This document shows, one piece after another, positions 33,451 to 41,675 of a stretch of DNA of 64,000 nucleotides (the first letter of the stretch is position 1; every line of letters begins with the position of its first letter). This DNA comes from Streptomyces violaceusniger Tu 4113 (GTDB taxonomy: Bacteria > Actinomycetota > Actinomycetes > Streptomycetales > Streptomycetaceae), in assembly GCF_000147815.2 (NCBI RefSeq), contig NC_015957.1, positions 5,332,001-5,396,000 of the forward strand. The letters run 5' to 3'. The translations under genes were made by a program, and so were the position numbers. The notes below the pieces were generated by a model. It was not told the DNA's origin. It saw nothing but the letters and a program-made list of their open reading frames with translations, and searched no databases.

Positions 33451-34023
33451 CTAGCCCGCGGTGGTGGCCACCTTCTTCGCGATGGCCCGGAGGAGGTCAT
33501 GGCGGATCATGCCGCTGCCCGCCCGCATGAAGCCCCAGTACAGGGCGAAGGCGCGGCGGGTGGCGGGATCGGTGTTCAGGACCCGGGTCTCGGTGGACAG
33601 CAGGGTGCCGTCGCCCTCGGGGGTGAGGCGGAAGTTCATCACCACCTTGGACCAGCCCGCCTCGTCGAAGTGTGCGAACGCCTCCGGATCGCCGCGTTCG
33701 ATGTCCGGGCGCGTGGGGCGCAGCGCGGTGTAGCGGGCGATGTCGCCGAGCACCACCTCATGGGGCGGGTCGGCAGCCATCTCCCGGGGTGCCATGGACT
33801 CCAGGACCCGCAGGTCCATGCCCTGGTGGGCGCCGGTGTCGACACCGCTCACCCAGGTTTTGGGGCCGCCGCGCACCCGCATCAGGCCGAGGGTGACGGC
33901 GAGTTCGCCGACCCGCAGGTCCATGAGTTCCCGCCAGACCCGCTCCGGCGGGGCGTCGCTCCGGCGGTTGTGGTGTTCACGCTTGTCGAAGGTCGGCAGC
34001 AGTCGTTCCAGCGTCCAGTGCAT
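33451..34023 (-). CDS. SRPBCC-like protein of unknown function
   Basis: 190 residues from ATG 34023. The pattern APPERVWRELMDLRVGELAV near the N-terminus and FRLTPEGDGTLLSTETRVL toward the C-terminus resembles the START/SRPBCC helix-grip fold used for binding hydrophobic ligands, with a final ALYWGFMRAGSGMIRHDLLR helix. I do not recognise a specific function. It overlaps the 3' end of the glutamate-mutase remnant by about 46 bp and is 6 bp from the convergent pectate lyase stop. Confidence 0.65.
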   Translation of the reverse strand: MHWTLERLLPTFDKREHHNRRSDAPPERVWRELMDLRVGELAVTLGLMRVRGGPKTWVSGVDTGAHQGMDLRVLESMAPREMAADPPHEVVLGDIARYTALRPTRPDIERGDPEAFAHFDEAGWSKVVMNFRLTPEGDGTLLSTETRVLNTDPATRRAFALYWGFMRAGSGMIRHDLLRAIAKKVATTAG

Positions 34024-34325
34024 CGCTTGTCCTCGTGTCCTGGCTCCGCAGGGCCAGCAGATCGTGTGTGCGTTCCACGTACGACAGCGCCGACAGCAAC
34101 TCCGAGCTGCCGACGGTGTGTTCGCGTGTGCCGCCGGTGATGCCCCGGATGGGCATCGAGCCGACGGATGCCCAGCGCAGCCGCCCCGCCTCGTCGATAT
34201 AGCCGCGGGAGCGTCCGTGGTTGTCGGAGTGCAGACAGTACGGCACATCGAGATAGCCCTTGGCGAAGGCGCGCACCAGGGCCTGTCCGACGTCCGGCCC
34301 GCGACCCAATACCGGTCGGTAATTT
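33977..34325 (-). pseudogene. C-terminal fragment of methylaspartate (glutamate) mutase subunit E
   Basis: A minus-strand frame entering near 34325 reads YRPVLGRGPDVGQALVRAFA and then GYLDVPYCLHSDNHGRSRGY, IDEAGRLRWASVGSMPI, which match the C-terminus of MutE/GlmE-type subunits (conserved LDVPYCLHPDNRGR-like segment, from memory). An in-frame stop lies just upstream, and no start signal is present, so about three quarters of the gene is missing. It has no partner S subunit nearby. Mutase genes of this kind occur in some Streptomyces specialised-metabolite clusters. Confidence 0.65.
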
Positions 34326-34844
34326 ACTGATCAACGGTAAGTGATGAGGGAGCGAGATCCCGGTGGGATATCCGATTTACCATCATTCCGCCGTACCGCT
34401 TCCCACCGCCAACGCCCGATCCCGCCCGTGGACATGACGGTCGGACATCTGTCGTTCCGGTGGCCCACCGGCTTTATCCACTCGGGGAACATCGCGTAAA
34501 TTCTGAAGATCTTCTCAGGCGAGGCGGCCGCCAGTGCGTCATCTCACAACCGGCCGAGGCTCACGAGGACACAACCGTCCCGACCCCGCTCGCGGTTGGC
34601 GGACTCTCGCGCATACCGGCCGCGTTACCCGTGCGGACGACGTCGATCGGCGAGGTCACCGGACCACGGGGCATCCGCGCACGGCTGGTTCGAAACGGCG
34701 TGGACCGTGCCTTGGGGGCGCGAGTGCGTCATGCAATGACCCGTTCGGACTCCGCGCGCCCTGCCGGTGACCACGGGCCGCGGCAATGATGAGCGGACCG
34801 CACGTAATCCACGACTCCGCACACCTGCCCTGTGGCGGGTGGAC
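34326..34844. other. intergenic region before the MfnB-like gene
   Basis: 519 bp with slightly lower GC near 34318-34345 and 34370-34395. Open frames here have no family features. A promoter for the furan-type gene set must lie here, but I cannot point to it. Confidence 0.4.
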
Positions 34845-35621
34845 ATGCGGTGGAAGGAATGTACGTTGTTGCTTCTCATCTCCCCGGACAGCGTCGACGA
34901 GGCCCTCGACTGCGCGAAGGCTGCCGAGCACCTCGACATCGTCGATGTCAAAAAGCCCGACGAGGGCTCGCTCGGTGCGAACTTCCCGTGGGTCATCAGG
35001 GAGATCCGCGACGCGGTCCCGGCGGACAAGCCGGTGTCCGCCACCGTGGGAGACGTGCCGTACAAGCCCGGCACGGTGGCCCAGGCGGCGCTCGGTGCGG
35101 CCGTCTCCGGAGCCACATACATCAAGGTCGGCCTCTACGGATGCACGACGCCCGAACAGGCCATCGATGTCATGCGCGGGGTTGTCCGGGCGGTGAAGGA
35201 CTACCGGCCGGACGCGTTCGTCGTCGCCTCGGGCTATGCCGACGCCCACCGGATCGGCTGTGTCAACCCGCTCGCGCTGCCCGACATCGCCCGCCGCTCC
35301 GGCTCCGACGCGGCCATGCTCGACACCGCGATCAAGGACGGAACACGGCTGTTCGACCACGTTCCGCCGGACGTCTGCGCGGAGTTCGTCCGGCTGGCCC
35401 ACGAAGCGGATCTGCTCGCCGCCCTCGCGGGCAGCGTCAAAGTCGGCGACCTCGGTGAACTGACCGGCATCGGCACGGACATCGTGGGGGTGCGCGGGGC
35501 GGTCTGCGAGGGGGGCGACCGCAACGCCGGAAGGATTCAGCCGCGGCTGGTGGCCGCCTTCAAGGCGGAGATGGACCGGCACGCCCAGGAATACGCGGCC
35601 ACCGTCGCCACCGCGAGCTGA
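34845..35621 (+). CDS. mfnB: (5-formylfuran-3-yl)methyl phosphate synthase homologue (MfnB family)
   Basis: About 258 residues from ATG 34845; TTG 34866 behind GGAAGGAA is an equally good start and gives the family's normal N-terminus [15 protein letters not shown]. Family hallmarks are [20 protein letters not shown] (active-site Asp and Lys), [40 protein letters not shown] (second active-site Lys) and [20 protein letters not shown]. MfnB joins two glyceraldehyde-3-phosphate molecules into a furan aldehyde phosphate, the first step of methanofuran synthesis in archaea; methylotrophic bacteria have homologues. Here it heads a gene set with an aldehyde dehydrogenase 8 bp downstream and an alcohol dehydrogenase, with no sign of a complete methanofuran pathway. 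Confidence 0.85.
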   Translation: MRWKECTLLLLISPDSVDEALDCAKAAEHLDIVDVKKPDEGSLGANFPWVIREIRDAVPADKPVSATVGDVPYKPGTVAQAALGAAVSGATYIKVGLYGCTTPEQAIDVMRGVVRAVKDYRPDAFVVASGYADAHRIGCVNPLALPDIARRSGSDAAMLDTAIKDGTRLFDHVPPDVCAEFVRLAHEADLLAALAGSVKVGDLGELTGIGTDIVGVRGAVCEGGDRNAGRIQPRLVAAFKAEMDRHAQEYAATVATAS

Positions 35622-35629
35622 CCGCGGGC

Positions 35630-37033
35630 ATGCCGACACCTCAGCCCCGTCGCACGCCGGGGCCCCGCGGCGAGCCCTTCGCCGTCCTCGATCCGGCGAC
35701 CGGCGAGGCCTTCGACGAGGCTCCCGACCAGCGGCCGGACGAGTTGGATGCCATCGTCGACCGGGCCCACGATGCCTGGCGCGACTGGCGGGCCGACCCC
35801 GTCGCCCGCACCACGGCGCTGTTCGCGGCGGCCGACGCCGTGGAGGCGGCCGGGGCCGATCTCGCTCCGCTGCTCACCCGTGAGCAGGGCAAGCCCCTGG
35901 CCGAGTCGTACGCGGAGATCGCCCGCACGGCGGCCCGCCTGCGCTACTTCGCCGAACTGGACCCGGCGCCCCAGCCGATCACAGACGGCAGGCCGGTACG
36001 CACCGAGCTCCGCTGGCGACCGCTCGGGCCCGTCGCCGCGATCGTCCCGTGGAACTTTCCCCTCCAGCTCGCGTCGGCGAAGTTCGCGCCCGCGCTCGCC
36101 GCGGGCAACACGATGGTGCTCAAGCCCTCCCCGTTCACGCCCCTCGCCACGCGGGTGCTGGGGTCCGTCCTCTCCGCCGCCCTCCCCCAGGACGTGCTGA
36201 CGATCGTCACCGGTCGCGAGCCCCTCGGTGCCCGCCTCGCGTCCCATCCGGGGATCCGCCATGTGACCTTCACCGGTTCGATTGCCACCGGACGGGCCGT
36301 CGCCAAGGGCGCGGCGGCCTCGCTCGCCCGGGTCACCCTGGAGCTGGGCGGCAACGACGCCGCCATCCTGCTGGAGGATGTGGAGGTGGAGCGGATCGCG
36401 GACCGGTTGTTCTGGGCGGCGTTCCGCAACTGCGGGCAGGTCTGCATGGCGGTCAAGCGCGTCTACGCCCCCGCCCGGCTCTACTCCCAGGTGGTCGAGG
36501 CCCTCGCGGAGCGCGCGAAGACCGTCGTCGTCGGACCCGGCATCGACCCGGGCACGCAGTTGGGGCCGGTCAGCAACGCCCCCCAGCTGGACCGGGTCGA
36601 GCGCTGCACGGCCCAGGCGCTGGCCGACGGTGCCAGAGCCGCGGCCGGTGGTCACCGGCTGGAGGGGCCGGGCTACTTCTTCGCCCCGACGATCCTGGCC
36701 GATGCCCCCTCCGGCAGCCCAGTGGTGACGGAGGAGCAGTTCGGTCCGGTCCTGCCGGTGCTGCCGTACGGGCGCCTGGACGAAGCCGTCGAGGCGGCCA
36801 ACGGCACCGGCTTCGGGCTGGGCGGCTCGGTATGGGGGACCGACCTCGACCGGGCCGAGGCGGTGGCCGACCGGCTGGAGTGCGGGACGGCGTGGATCAA
36901 CCACCACGCCGAACTGTCCCTCGCCCAGCCCTTCGCGGGCATCAAGGACAGCGGTGTCGGCGTCGCGGGCGGCCCGTGGGGGTTCTACGGAAACCTCAGG
37001 CCGTTTGTCGTGCACCGTCCGGAGGAGGCGTGA
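35630..37033 (+). CDS. aldehyde dehydrogenase family protein
   Basis: 467 residues, complete. Motifs in order: VAAIVPWNFPLQLASAKFAP (NAD site), VLKPSPFTPL, TFTGSIATGRAVAKGAA, LELGGNDAAILL (general-base Glu), NCGQVCMAVKRVY with the catalytic cysteine near residue 269, and EEQFGPVLPVLPYG. It oxidises an aldehyde to a carboxylate with NAD(P). The gap to the MfnB-like gene is 8 bp and its stop overlaps the next start (GTGA), so the three form one unit. Inference: it converts the furan aldehyde from the MfnB-type enzyme to a furoic acid. Confidence 0.92.
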   Translation: MPTPQPRRTPGPRGEPFAVLDPATGEAFDEAPDQRPDELDAIVDRAHDAWRDWRADPVARTTALFAAADAVEAAGADLAPLLTREQGKPLAESYAEIARTAARLRYFAELDPAPQPITDGRPVRTELRWRPLGPVAAIVPWNFPLQLASAKFAPALAAGNTMVLKPSPFTPLATRVLGSVLSAALPQDVLTIVTGREPLGARLASHPGIRHVTFTGSIATGRAVAKGAAASLARVTLELGGNDAAILLEDVEVERIADRLFWAAFRNCGQVCMAVKRVYAPARLYSQVVEALAERAKTVVVGPGIDPGTQLGPVSNAPQLDRVERCTAQALADGARAAAGGHRLEGPGYFFAPTILADAPSGSPVVTEEQFGPVLPVLPYGRLDEAVEAANGTGFGLGGSVWGTDLDRAEAVADRLECGTAWINHHAELSLAQPFAGIKDSGVGVAGGPWGFYGNLRPFVVHRPEEA

Positions 37034-38139
37034 CGAAGAGGTTCGGTGCGGCGGTACTGCGCTCGTACGAGAGCCCATTCGCCGTCGAGGAGGTGATCCT
37101 GAACGCGAGGCCGGCCGACGGCGAGATCCTGGTCAGGATCGCGGGCTGCGGGATGTGCCGGACCGATCTCGCGGTCCGTCGTTCGGCGGGCCGCTCACCG
37201 CTGCCGGCGGTGCTCGGCCACGAGGGGGCCGGGGTCGTGATGGAGACGGGCGGCCCGGACACCGGCCTCGGCGTCGGCGACCATGTCGTGCTGAGCTTCG
37301 ACTCCTGCGGACACTGCCGGAACTGTCTGGGCGCGGCCCCCGCCTACTGCGACTCCTTCGCCTCGCTCAACCTCTTCGGAGGGCGCACGGAGAACGCGGC
37401 ACGGTTCACCGACGCGGCCGGAGTCGCCTTGGCCCCCCGGTGGTTCGGCCAGTCCTCGTTCGCCGAGTACGCGATGGTCCCGGCCCGCAACGCCGTCCGG
37501 GTCGATTCCTCGCTGCCCATCGAACTGCTCGGACCGCTCGGCTGCGGCTTCCTCACCGGCGCCGGAGCGGTCTTCAACTCCTTCGGTGCCGGTCCCGGCG
37601 ACACCATCGCGGTCTTCGGCGCGGGAGCGGTGGGCCTGGCCGCGGTGATGGCGGCCACCGTCGCCGGGGCGGTGACCGTGGCCGTCGACCGGCACCCCGA
37701 ACGGCTGGCCCTCGCCGAGCGGCTCGGCGCGAGCCCGCTGCACGCCGCATCCGCCGGTCTCCCTGAGCGCATTCGGAAACTCACCGACGGTGGCGCGCAG
37801 TACGCGCTGGACACCACGGGCTCCGCCCAACTGATCAACGACGCGCTCCGGGCCCTGCGCCCGACCGGCCACCTCGGCCTGGTGGCACGGCTCCACACGG
37901 CGCTGCCACTCGAACCGGGCACGCTGGACCGGGGCCGGAGGATCTCCCACATCTGCGAGGGGGACGCGGTGCCGGGGCTGCTGATTCCGCGGCTGACCGG
38001 GCTGTGGCAGGCCGAGCGGTTTCCCTTCGACCGGCTGATCCGTACGTACCCGCTCGCCGATATCAACGAGGCCGAACGCGACTGCGACGCGGGCCGCGTG
38101 GTCAAACCCGTCCTGGTTCCGGCGGGGACGGGCCGATGA
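37030..38139 (+). CDS. zinc-dependent alcohol dehydrogenase (aryl/benzyl alcohol dehydrogenase type)
   Basis: 369 residues from GTG 37030 with GGAGGAG just upstream. Catalytic zinc ligands: C in AGCGMCRTDLAV and H in LGHEGAGVV. The structural-zinc four-cysteine cluster is C-GH-C-RN-C followed seven residues later by C (residues about 97-111). NAD fingerprint GAGAVGLAAVMAATVAGA near residue 197, followed by the Asp of AVDRHPERLAL that favours NAD. It interconverts a primary alcohol and an aldehyde, often aromatic. In this operon it may act on the hydroxymethyl group of the furan product. Confidence 0.92.
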   Translation: MTKRFGAAVLRSYESPFAVEEVILNARPADGEILVRIAGCGMCRTDLAVRRSAGRSPLPAVLGHEGAGVVMETGGPDTGLGVGDHVVLSFDSCGHCRNCLGAAPAYCDSFASLNLFGGRTENAARFTDAAGVALAPRWFGQSSFAEYAMVPARNAVRVDSSLPIELLGPLGCGFLTGAGAVFNSFGAGPGDTIAVFGAGAVGLAAVMAATVAGAVTVAVDRHPERLALAERLGASPLHAASAGLPERIRKLTDGGAQYALDTTGSAQLINDALRALRPTGHLGLVARLHTALPLEPGTLDRGRRISHICEGDAVPGLLIPRLTGLWQAERFPFDRLIRTYPLADINEAERDCDAGRVVKPVLVPAGTGR

Positions 38140-38185
38140 GCGAGGCGTTCAGCGCCACTGCCCATCCGATCGACCGCCACATCAT

Positions 38186-38231
38186 TCGTACTTCGTACTC
38201 CTCGTATCGCTCGTATTCCTCGCTGTTCGTA
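38186..38231. repeat. five copies of TCGTA in a promoter-proximal gap
   Basis: TCGTA occurs at 38186, 38193, 38202, 38211 and 38227, spaced 7, 9, 9 and 16 bp, within the 119-bp gap before the methyltransferase gene. Such clustering in otherwise GC-rich sequence suggests a repeated binding site or slippage product. Confidence 0.45.
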
Positions 38232-38258
38232 GTCTCTGCTCGCACCAAGGGAGGACAC

Positions 38259-39167
38259 ATGGTCGGCACAGCGCATCGGAGCGCCGGTGTGGAAGGCGTG
38301 GAAGGGGGTGTGGGCCTGACCGCTCTCTTGGTCGCCGCGGCACGGGCGATCGAGACCCACCGCCACGACAGCCTGGCACGGGACGTCTTCGCGGAGCACT
38401 TCGTGCTCGCCGCACCGGCGTCCACGGGCTGGCCGGTCCGCATACAACAAGTTCCGGAGGGAGACGCGGATCCGCTGTGGGGGCGATTCGCGCGCTACTT
38501 CGGGCTGCGGACGAGGGTCCTCGACGACTTTCTCCTCCGGTCGGTGCAGGCGGGAGGCGCCCGCCAAGTGGTCCTGCTCGGGGCCGGGTTGGATACGCGG
38601 GCGTTCCGGCTCGATTGGCCTTCCGGCTGTGTGATCTTCGAGATCGACAGGGAAGGCGTGCTGGCCTTCAAGCACCAGGTGCTCGGCGGACTGTCGGCCA
38701 CCCCGAAGGCGGCGCGCGTACCGATCCCGATCGATCTGCGCGCCGACTGGGTCGGAGCGCTCACCGACGCCGGCTTCGACAAGGCCGCACCGAGCGTCTG
38801 GCTGGCCGAGGGGCTGCTGTTCTACCTGCCAGGCGCCTTAGAGAGGTATCTCATCGACACGGTGGACCTGTTGAGCACGGGTGGCAGTGCCCTGGCGTTC
38901 GAGGTCAAGCTCGAGAAGGACTTGCTGGCATACCGCGACAGCCCGCTCTACACCTCTACGAAACACCAGATCGGCATCGACCTGCTCAACCTGTTCGACA
39001 GCGAGCCGCGGCCCGACTCCGCGGGTGATCTGGCGGGCAAGGGCTGGTCCACATCGGTCCACACTCCCTTCGACTTCACCCGCCGCCACGGGCGCGGCCC
39101 GCTGCCCGAGCAGAACGACGCGCTGGCGGGCAACCGGTGGGTGTTCGCGAACAAGCCACGGCCGTAA
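38259..39167 (+). CDS. class I SAM-dependent methyltransferase (LCM/TcmP-like)
   Basis: 302 residues from ATG 38259, with GGGAGGA 5 nt upstream. The family (PF04072, leucine-carboxyl-methyltransferase-like) is shown by GGARQVVLLGAGLDTRAFRL (SAM site), VIFEIDREGVLAFK (acidic residue contacting SAM ribose) and SVWLAEGLLFYLP. Relatives include polyketide O-methyltransferases and the carboxyl methyltransferase TcmP. It follows the alcohol dehydrogenase by 119 bp and may have its own promoter, given the TCGTA cluster. Inference: if linked to the furan genes it could methylate the carboxylate made by the aldehyde dehydrogenase. Confidence 0.88.
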   Translation: MVGTAHRSAGVEGVEGGVGLTALLVAAARAIETHRHDSLARDVFAEHFVLAAPASTGWPVRIQQVPEGDADPLWGRFARYFGLRTRVLDDFLLRSVQAGGARQVVLLGAGLDTRAFRLDWPSGCVIFEIDREGVLAFKHQVLGGLSATPKAARVPIPIDLRADWVGALTDAGFDKAAPSVWLAEGLLFYLPGALERYLIDTVDLLSTGGSALAFEVKLEKDLLAYRDSPLYTSTKHQIGIDLLNLFDSEPRPDSAGDLAGKGWSTSVHTPFDFTRRHGRGPLPEQNDALAGNRWVFANKPRP

Positions 39168-39217
39168 GGCTGCCGCTCCTCGCGATCGCCGGTGTCGCGG
39201 GTGATCCCGCGGCCCGG

Positions 39218-39886
39218 TCACGCGACCAGGCGCAGCCAGGCCGCCGCGAGCGCGGCGTGACCGGCCGGCGTCGGGTGTACGCCGTCCGCGGCCCAGTACT
39301 CCGGCCCGGTCGTCGCGGCGAGCTCGGCGAACATGCCGTCGGCGGCGAGCAGCCGCGCGCCGTACTTGCGGGCGAGCCCGCGCACGACCTGGATCTTCGG
39401 GTCCAGGTCGGTGCGCCATTCCTTGCGCTCTTCCGCTCCGATGCGCACGACACCGGCACCGGCTTCGACGACGCCGTGGATCGACAGGAGGAACGGCTCG
39501 ATGAGGATCAGCTTCGTGCCCGCCTCGGCGAGCGGCGCGAGCAGGCAGTCATAACCCGCTTCGAACTCCTTCACGGGAATCACGTAGCCCTTCGGGTCCA
39601 GCGTGTGCCAGCCCATGTCGTTGACTCCGACGAGGATGGACACGATGTCCGGGCGCGCGTCGAGTACGTCTGTCTGCCAGCGGGCCTCGAGGTCCATCAC
39701 CTTGTTGCCCCCGATCCCGGTGTTCAGCCAGGTCACGGGCCGGTCCGGGTGCCGGAGTCCCCACTCGCCCGCGACGCGCAGCGGATAGCCGAACCCCAGA
39801 CCGTCTTCACTCTCCAGCCGTTGGCAGTCGGTGATCGAATCACCGGTGAACATCACGGTGCTTCCCGGTCGGAGAGTGATCGTCAT
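39218..39886 (-). CDS. SGNH/GDSL hydrolase
   Basis: 222 residues from ATG 39886 with AAGGAG 6 nt upstream; a longer open frame extends upstream without family character. The four SGNH blocks are present: MFTGDSITDCQR with the catalytic Ser, TGIGGNKVMDLEAR (Gly), LVGVNDMGWH (Asn) and DGVHPTPAGHAALA (Asp and His). No signal peptide, so it acts in the cytoplasm. The family contains lipases, acetyl-esterases and carbohydrate esterases such as rhamnogalacturonan acetylesterase. Convergent with the methyltransferase gene. Confidence 0.9.
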   Translation of the reverse strand: MTITLRPGSTVMFTGDSITDCQRLESEDGLGFGYPLRVAGEWGLRHPDRPVTWLNTGIGGNKVMDLEARWQTDVLDARPDIVSILVGVNDMGWHTLDPKGYVIPVKEFEAGYDCLLAPLAEAGTKLILIEPFLLSIHGVVEAGAGVVRIGAEERKEWRTDLDPKIQVVRGLARKYGARLLAADGMFAELAATTGPEYWAADGVHPTPAGHAALAAAWLRLVA

Positions 39887-40115
39887 GCGCGCTCCTTGAA
39901 CTCGGGTGAGGAGAGGAAACCGAATGCGAACGGTGATATCCCGGCGATATGAGCACCCGCCAGAACCTCTCGAAAGGTGTCGGACCCCACCGACGTCGGA
40001 CCGACAAGTCCCCGATGCGCCACCGACACCACGGCCCCGCCACCCGATCACCCCTGGGCGAATTCGAAGCAGAGCTTTGCCACTACGCCACCGGGGGCAT
40101 GGCGCTGGGCGCCCG

Positions 40116-40499
40116 TCAGGCGCCGAAGCGACGGCGCGCGTCCTCGATGCGACCGAGGTACTGGTGGGTCCAGCCGCACATGCCATCGACCGTCGCGCGC
40201 AGGGCCTGGCCCGGCTCGGTGAGGGTGTACTCGACCCGGGGCGGCACGGTGGGGTGCACCTTCCGCTCGACCAGACCGTTGCGCTCCAGCATGCGCAGGT
40301 TCTGGGTGAGCATCTTATGGCTGATGCCCTCGACGTCATTCCGCAACTCGCTGAAGCGCAGGGTGCGGTCACCGAGCGCCTCGATGATCAGGAACGCCCA
40401 CTTATTGGCGACGTCCGAGAAGATCTCCCGCGCCAGAGAGTCCGCGCGCCTCAGGTCCGCGTCCTCGGGCAGGCCCGTGAGTAGCTGCTTGGTCACCAT
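40116..40499 (-). CDS. HxlR-family regulator
   Basis: 127 residues from ATG 40499. Winged helix across residues about 25-105: IFSDVANKWAFLIIEALGD, FSELRNDVEGISHKMLTQNL (recognition helix), MLERNGLVERKVHPTVPPRV and the wing YTLTEPGQALRATVDGM. A single cysteine (GMCGW) near the end could be a redox sensor. It is divergent from the RidA gene at 40603, and two copies of a 15-bp site lie in the 103-bp gap. HxlR proteins typically control such neighbouring enzymes in response to reactive electrophiles. Confidence 0.9.
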   Translation of the reverse strand: MVTKQLLTGLPEDADLRRADSLAREIFSDVANKWAFLIIEALGDRTLRFSELRNDVEGISHKMLTQNLRMLERNGLVERKVHPTVPPRVEYTLTEPGQALRATVDGMCGWTHQYLGRIEDARRRFGA

Positions 40500-40501
40500 C
40501 A

Positions 40502-40570
40502 GGTTCCCCAGTCACCGAAAAGTGCGTTCTTCCAGGTTGGCTGCCACTCTCCTACAGTTCCCCAGTAACT
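40502..40570. promoter_or_regulatory. pair of 15-bp HxlR operator candidates
   Basis: GGTTCCCCAGTCACC (40502-40516) and AGTTCCCCAGTAACT (40556-40570) agree at 12 of 15 positions, and the second is flanked by inverted arms AGTT/AACT. One touches the HxlR start, the other lies 32 bp before the RidA start. The arrangement fits autoregulation plus control of the divergent gene. Confidence 0.6.
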
Positions 40571-40602
40571 ACAAGAGAGCAAGGCAGAAAGGGCGAACAG
40601 CA

Positions 40603-41004
40603 TTGGCCACCATCGACGTCTTCAACCACAACGTGCCGGCCGAGAGCGACTTCGGCTACTCGCAGGCGATCAGATCCGGCGATCTCATCCATGTCTCCGG
40701 ACAGCTCTCGCTCGACAAGGCGGGTGAGTTCCTCTACGCGGACGACTTCGCCGCCCAGCTCGAGCAGACCTACGTCAACATGGACAAGGTTCTGGACCAC
40801 TACGGCGTCACCCGCAACCAGGTCGTCTCGCAGACCCTGTACGTGGTGAACCTGCTGCAGCGTGCCGCGGCGACAGCGGAGGGCAACCTGGCGTACTTCG
40901 GCGACCACCGCCCAACCAGCACGGTCCTCGGCGTCACCGAGCTGACTTTCCCCGGCCAGGTCATCGAGATCAGCTTCGTCGTCGACACGAAGCTGCCCGC
41001 CTGA
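40603..41004 (+). CDS. RidA family protein (YjgF/UK114)
   Basis: 133 residues from TTG 40603 with GAAAGGG upstream; the long in-frame extension upstream has no family sequence. Domain features: FGYSQAIRSGDLIHVSGQLS, DKVLDHYGVTRNQVVSQTLY, VVNLLQRAAATAEGNLAYFG, PTSTVLGVTELTFPGQVIEI. The canonical active-site arginine in the RidA signature is replaced here (PTSTVLGV), so this is one of the RidA-like subgroups that may not be an enamine/imine deaminase. Controlled by the divergent HxlR gene; a terminator hairpin follows at 41015. Confidence 0.88.
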   Translation: MATIDVFNHNVPAESDFGYSQAIRSGDLIHVSGQLSLDKAGEFLYADDFAAQLEQTYVNMDKVLDHYGVTRNQVVSQTLYVVNLLQRAAATAEGNLAYFGDHRPTSTVLGVTELTFPGQVIEISFVVDTKLPA

Positions 41005-41014
41005 GCTTGTCCAT

Positions 41015-41049
41015 CACGGCCGCACATCGCGCGCCGGTGCGCGGCCGTG
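41015..41049. terminator. terminator between RidA and a convergent small gene
   Basis: CACGGCCGC at 41015-41023 pairs with GCGGCCGTG at 41041-41049 over a 17-nt loop that contains further GC pairing potential. It begins 10 bp after the RidA stop. Confidence 0.65.
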
Positions 41050-41099
41050 TCCAGCGGACGTCCAGTCCTCGCCCAAAGGAGCGGCCCGCCGAATGACCG

Positions 41100-41438
41100 T
41101 CAGGCGCTGACGAACTTCCGGAATTTGCGTACGAGCTTGACGACGGCCCAGACGATGAGGGCTCCCAGGAGGAGCAGGAACAGGATCGCCTGCCACAGGG
41201 GCATCTTCTTCTTTCCGCTGGACGAGCGGCCGCCGTTGCTGCGGGAGGAGTAGCCGCCGCCTTTCGACTTCTTATTGCCGCCGACCTTGCTGACGCCACC
41301 GCCGCCGCTGGTGCCACCGCCTCGCTTCGACGACAGCGCGACGTACGAGACGGAGTCACGCGCCGGCGCCGCGTGGGCCGCGGCGGGTGCCACCCCGAGC
41401 AGGGTGCCGATCAGGAGGAGTGTGGTTGCCAAACGCAT
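41100..41438 (-). CDS. small secreted or membrane-anchored protein, Gly/Ser/Lys-rich
   Basis: 112 residues from ATG 41438, with GGGGA upstream. A signal peptide (MRLATTLLLIGTLLGVAPA, cleavage after AHA near 24) is followed by a linker of repeated Gly, Ser and Lys, and a C-terminal transmembrane helix (MPLWQAILFLLLLGALIVWA) ending in a basic tail KLVRKFRKF. The topology would place the flexible basic segment outside the membrane. I do not recognise a family; similar short proteins are common in actinomycetes. Confidence 0.65.
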   Translation of the reverse strand: MRLATTLLLIGTLLGVAPAAAHAAPARDSVSYVALSSKRGGGTSGGGGVSKVGGNKKSKGGGYSSRSNGGRSSSGKKKMPLWQAILFLLLLGALIVWAVVKLVRKFRKFVSA

Positions 41439-41675
41439 GAGAGATCCCCGTGATGGTGGGTCGGAAAGATATTCGCGCCAGGGCGCAGCGCGTTGCACCC
41501 TAGGGCATGGATCTGTGCTGTCGAAACTCGTGCACATTCGGACTGGGCGGGGACGGCGTGGTGCCTCCCGAACCGCCGGCGCATCGAGTCAGCCGAGGCT
41601 GACGAGCGTCTTTCCAGTCGTTCGGCCGACGATCATCTCCGTTGGCGCGTGCGGGGCCGACTCCAAGCCGCGGCG

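Noticed and set aside
34460..34789. 109-codon plus-strand ORF before the MfnB gene
   Set aside because: No ribosome site, no recognisable family, composition of random GC-rich sequence.
36049..37029. Long plus-strand frame upstream of and in frame with the alcohol dehydrogenase
   Set aside because: It is a shadow of the aldehyde dehydrogenase; the real start is GTG 37030 with GGAGGAG before it.
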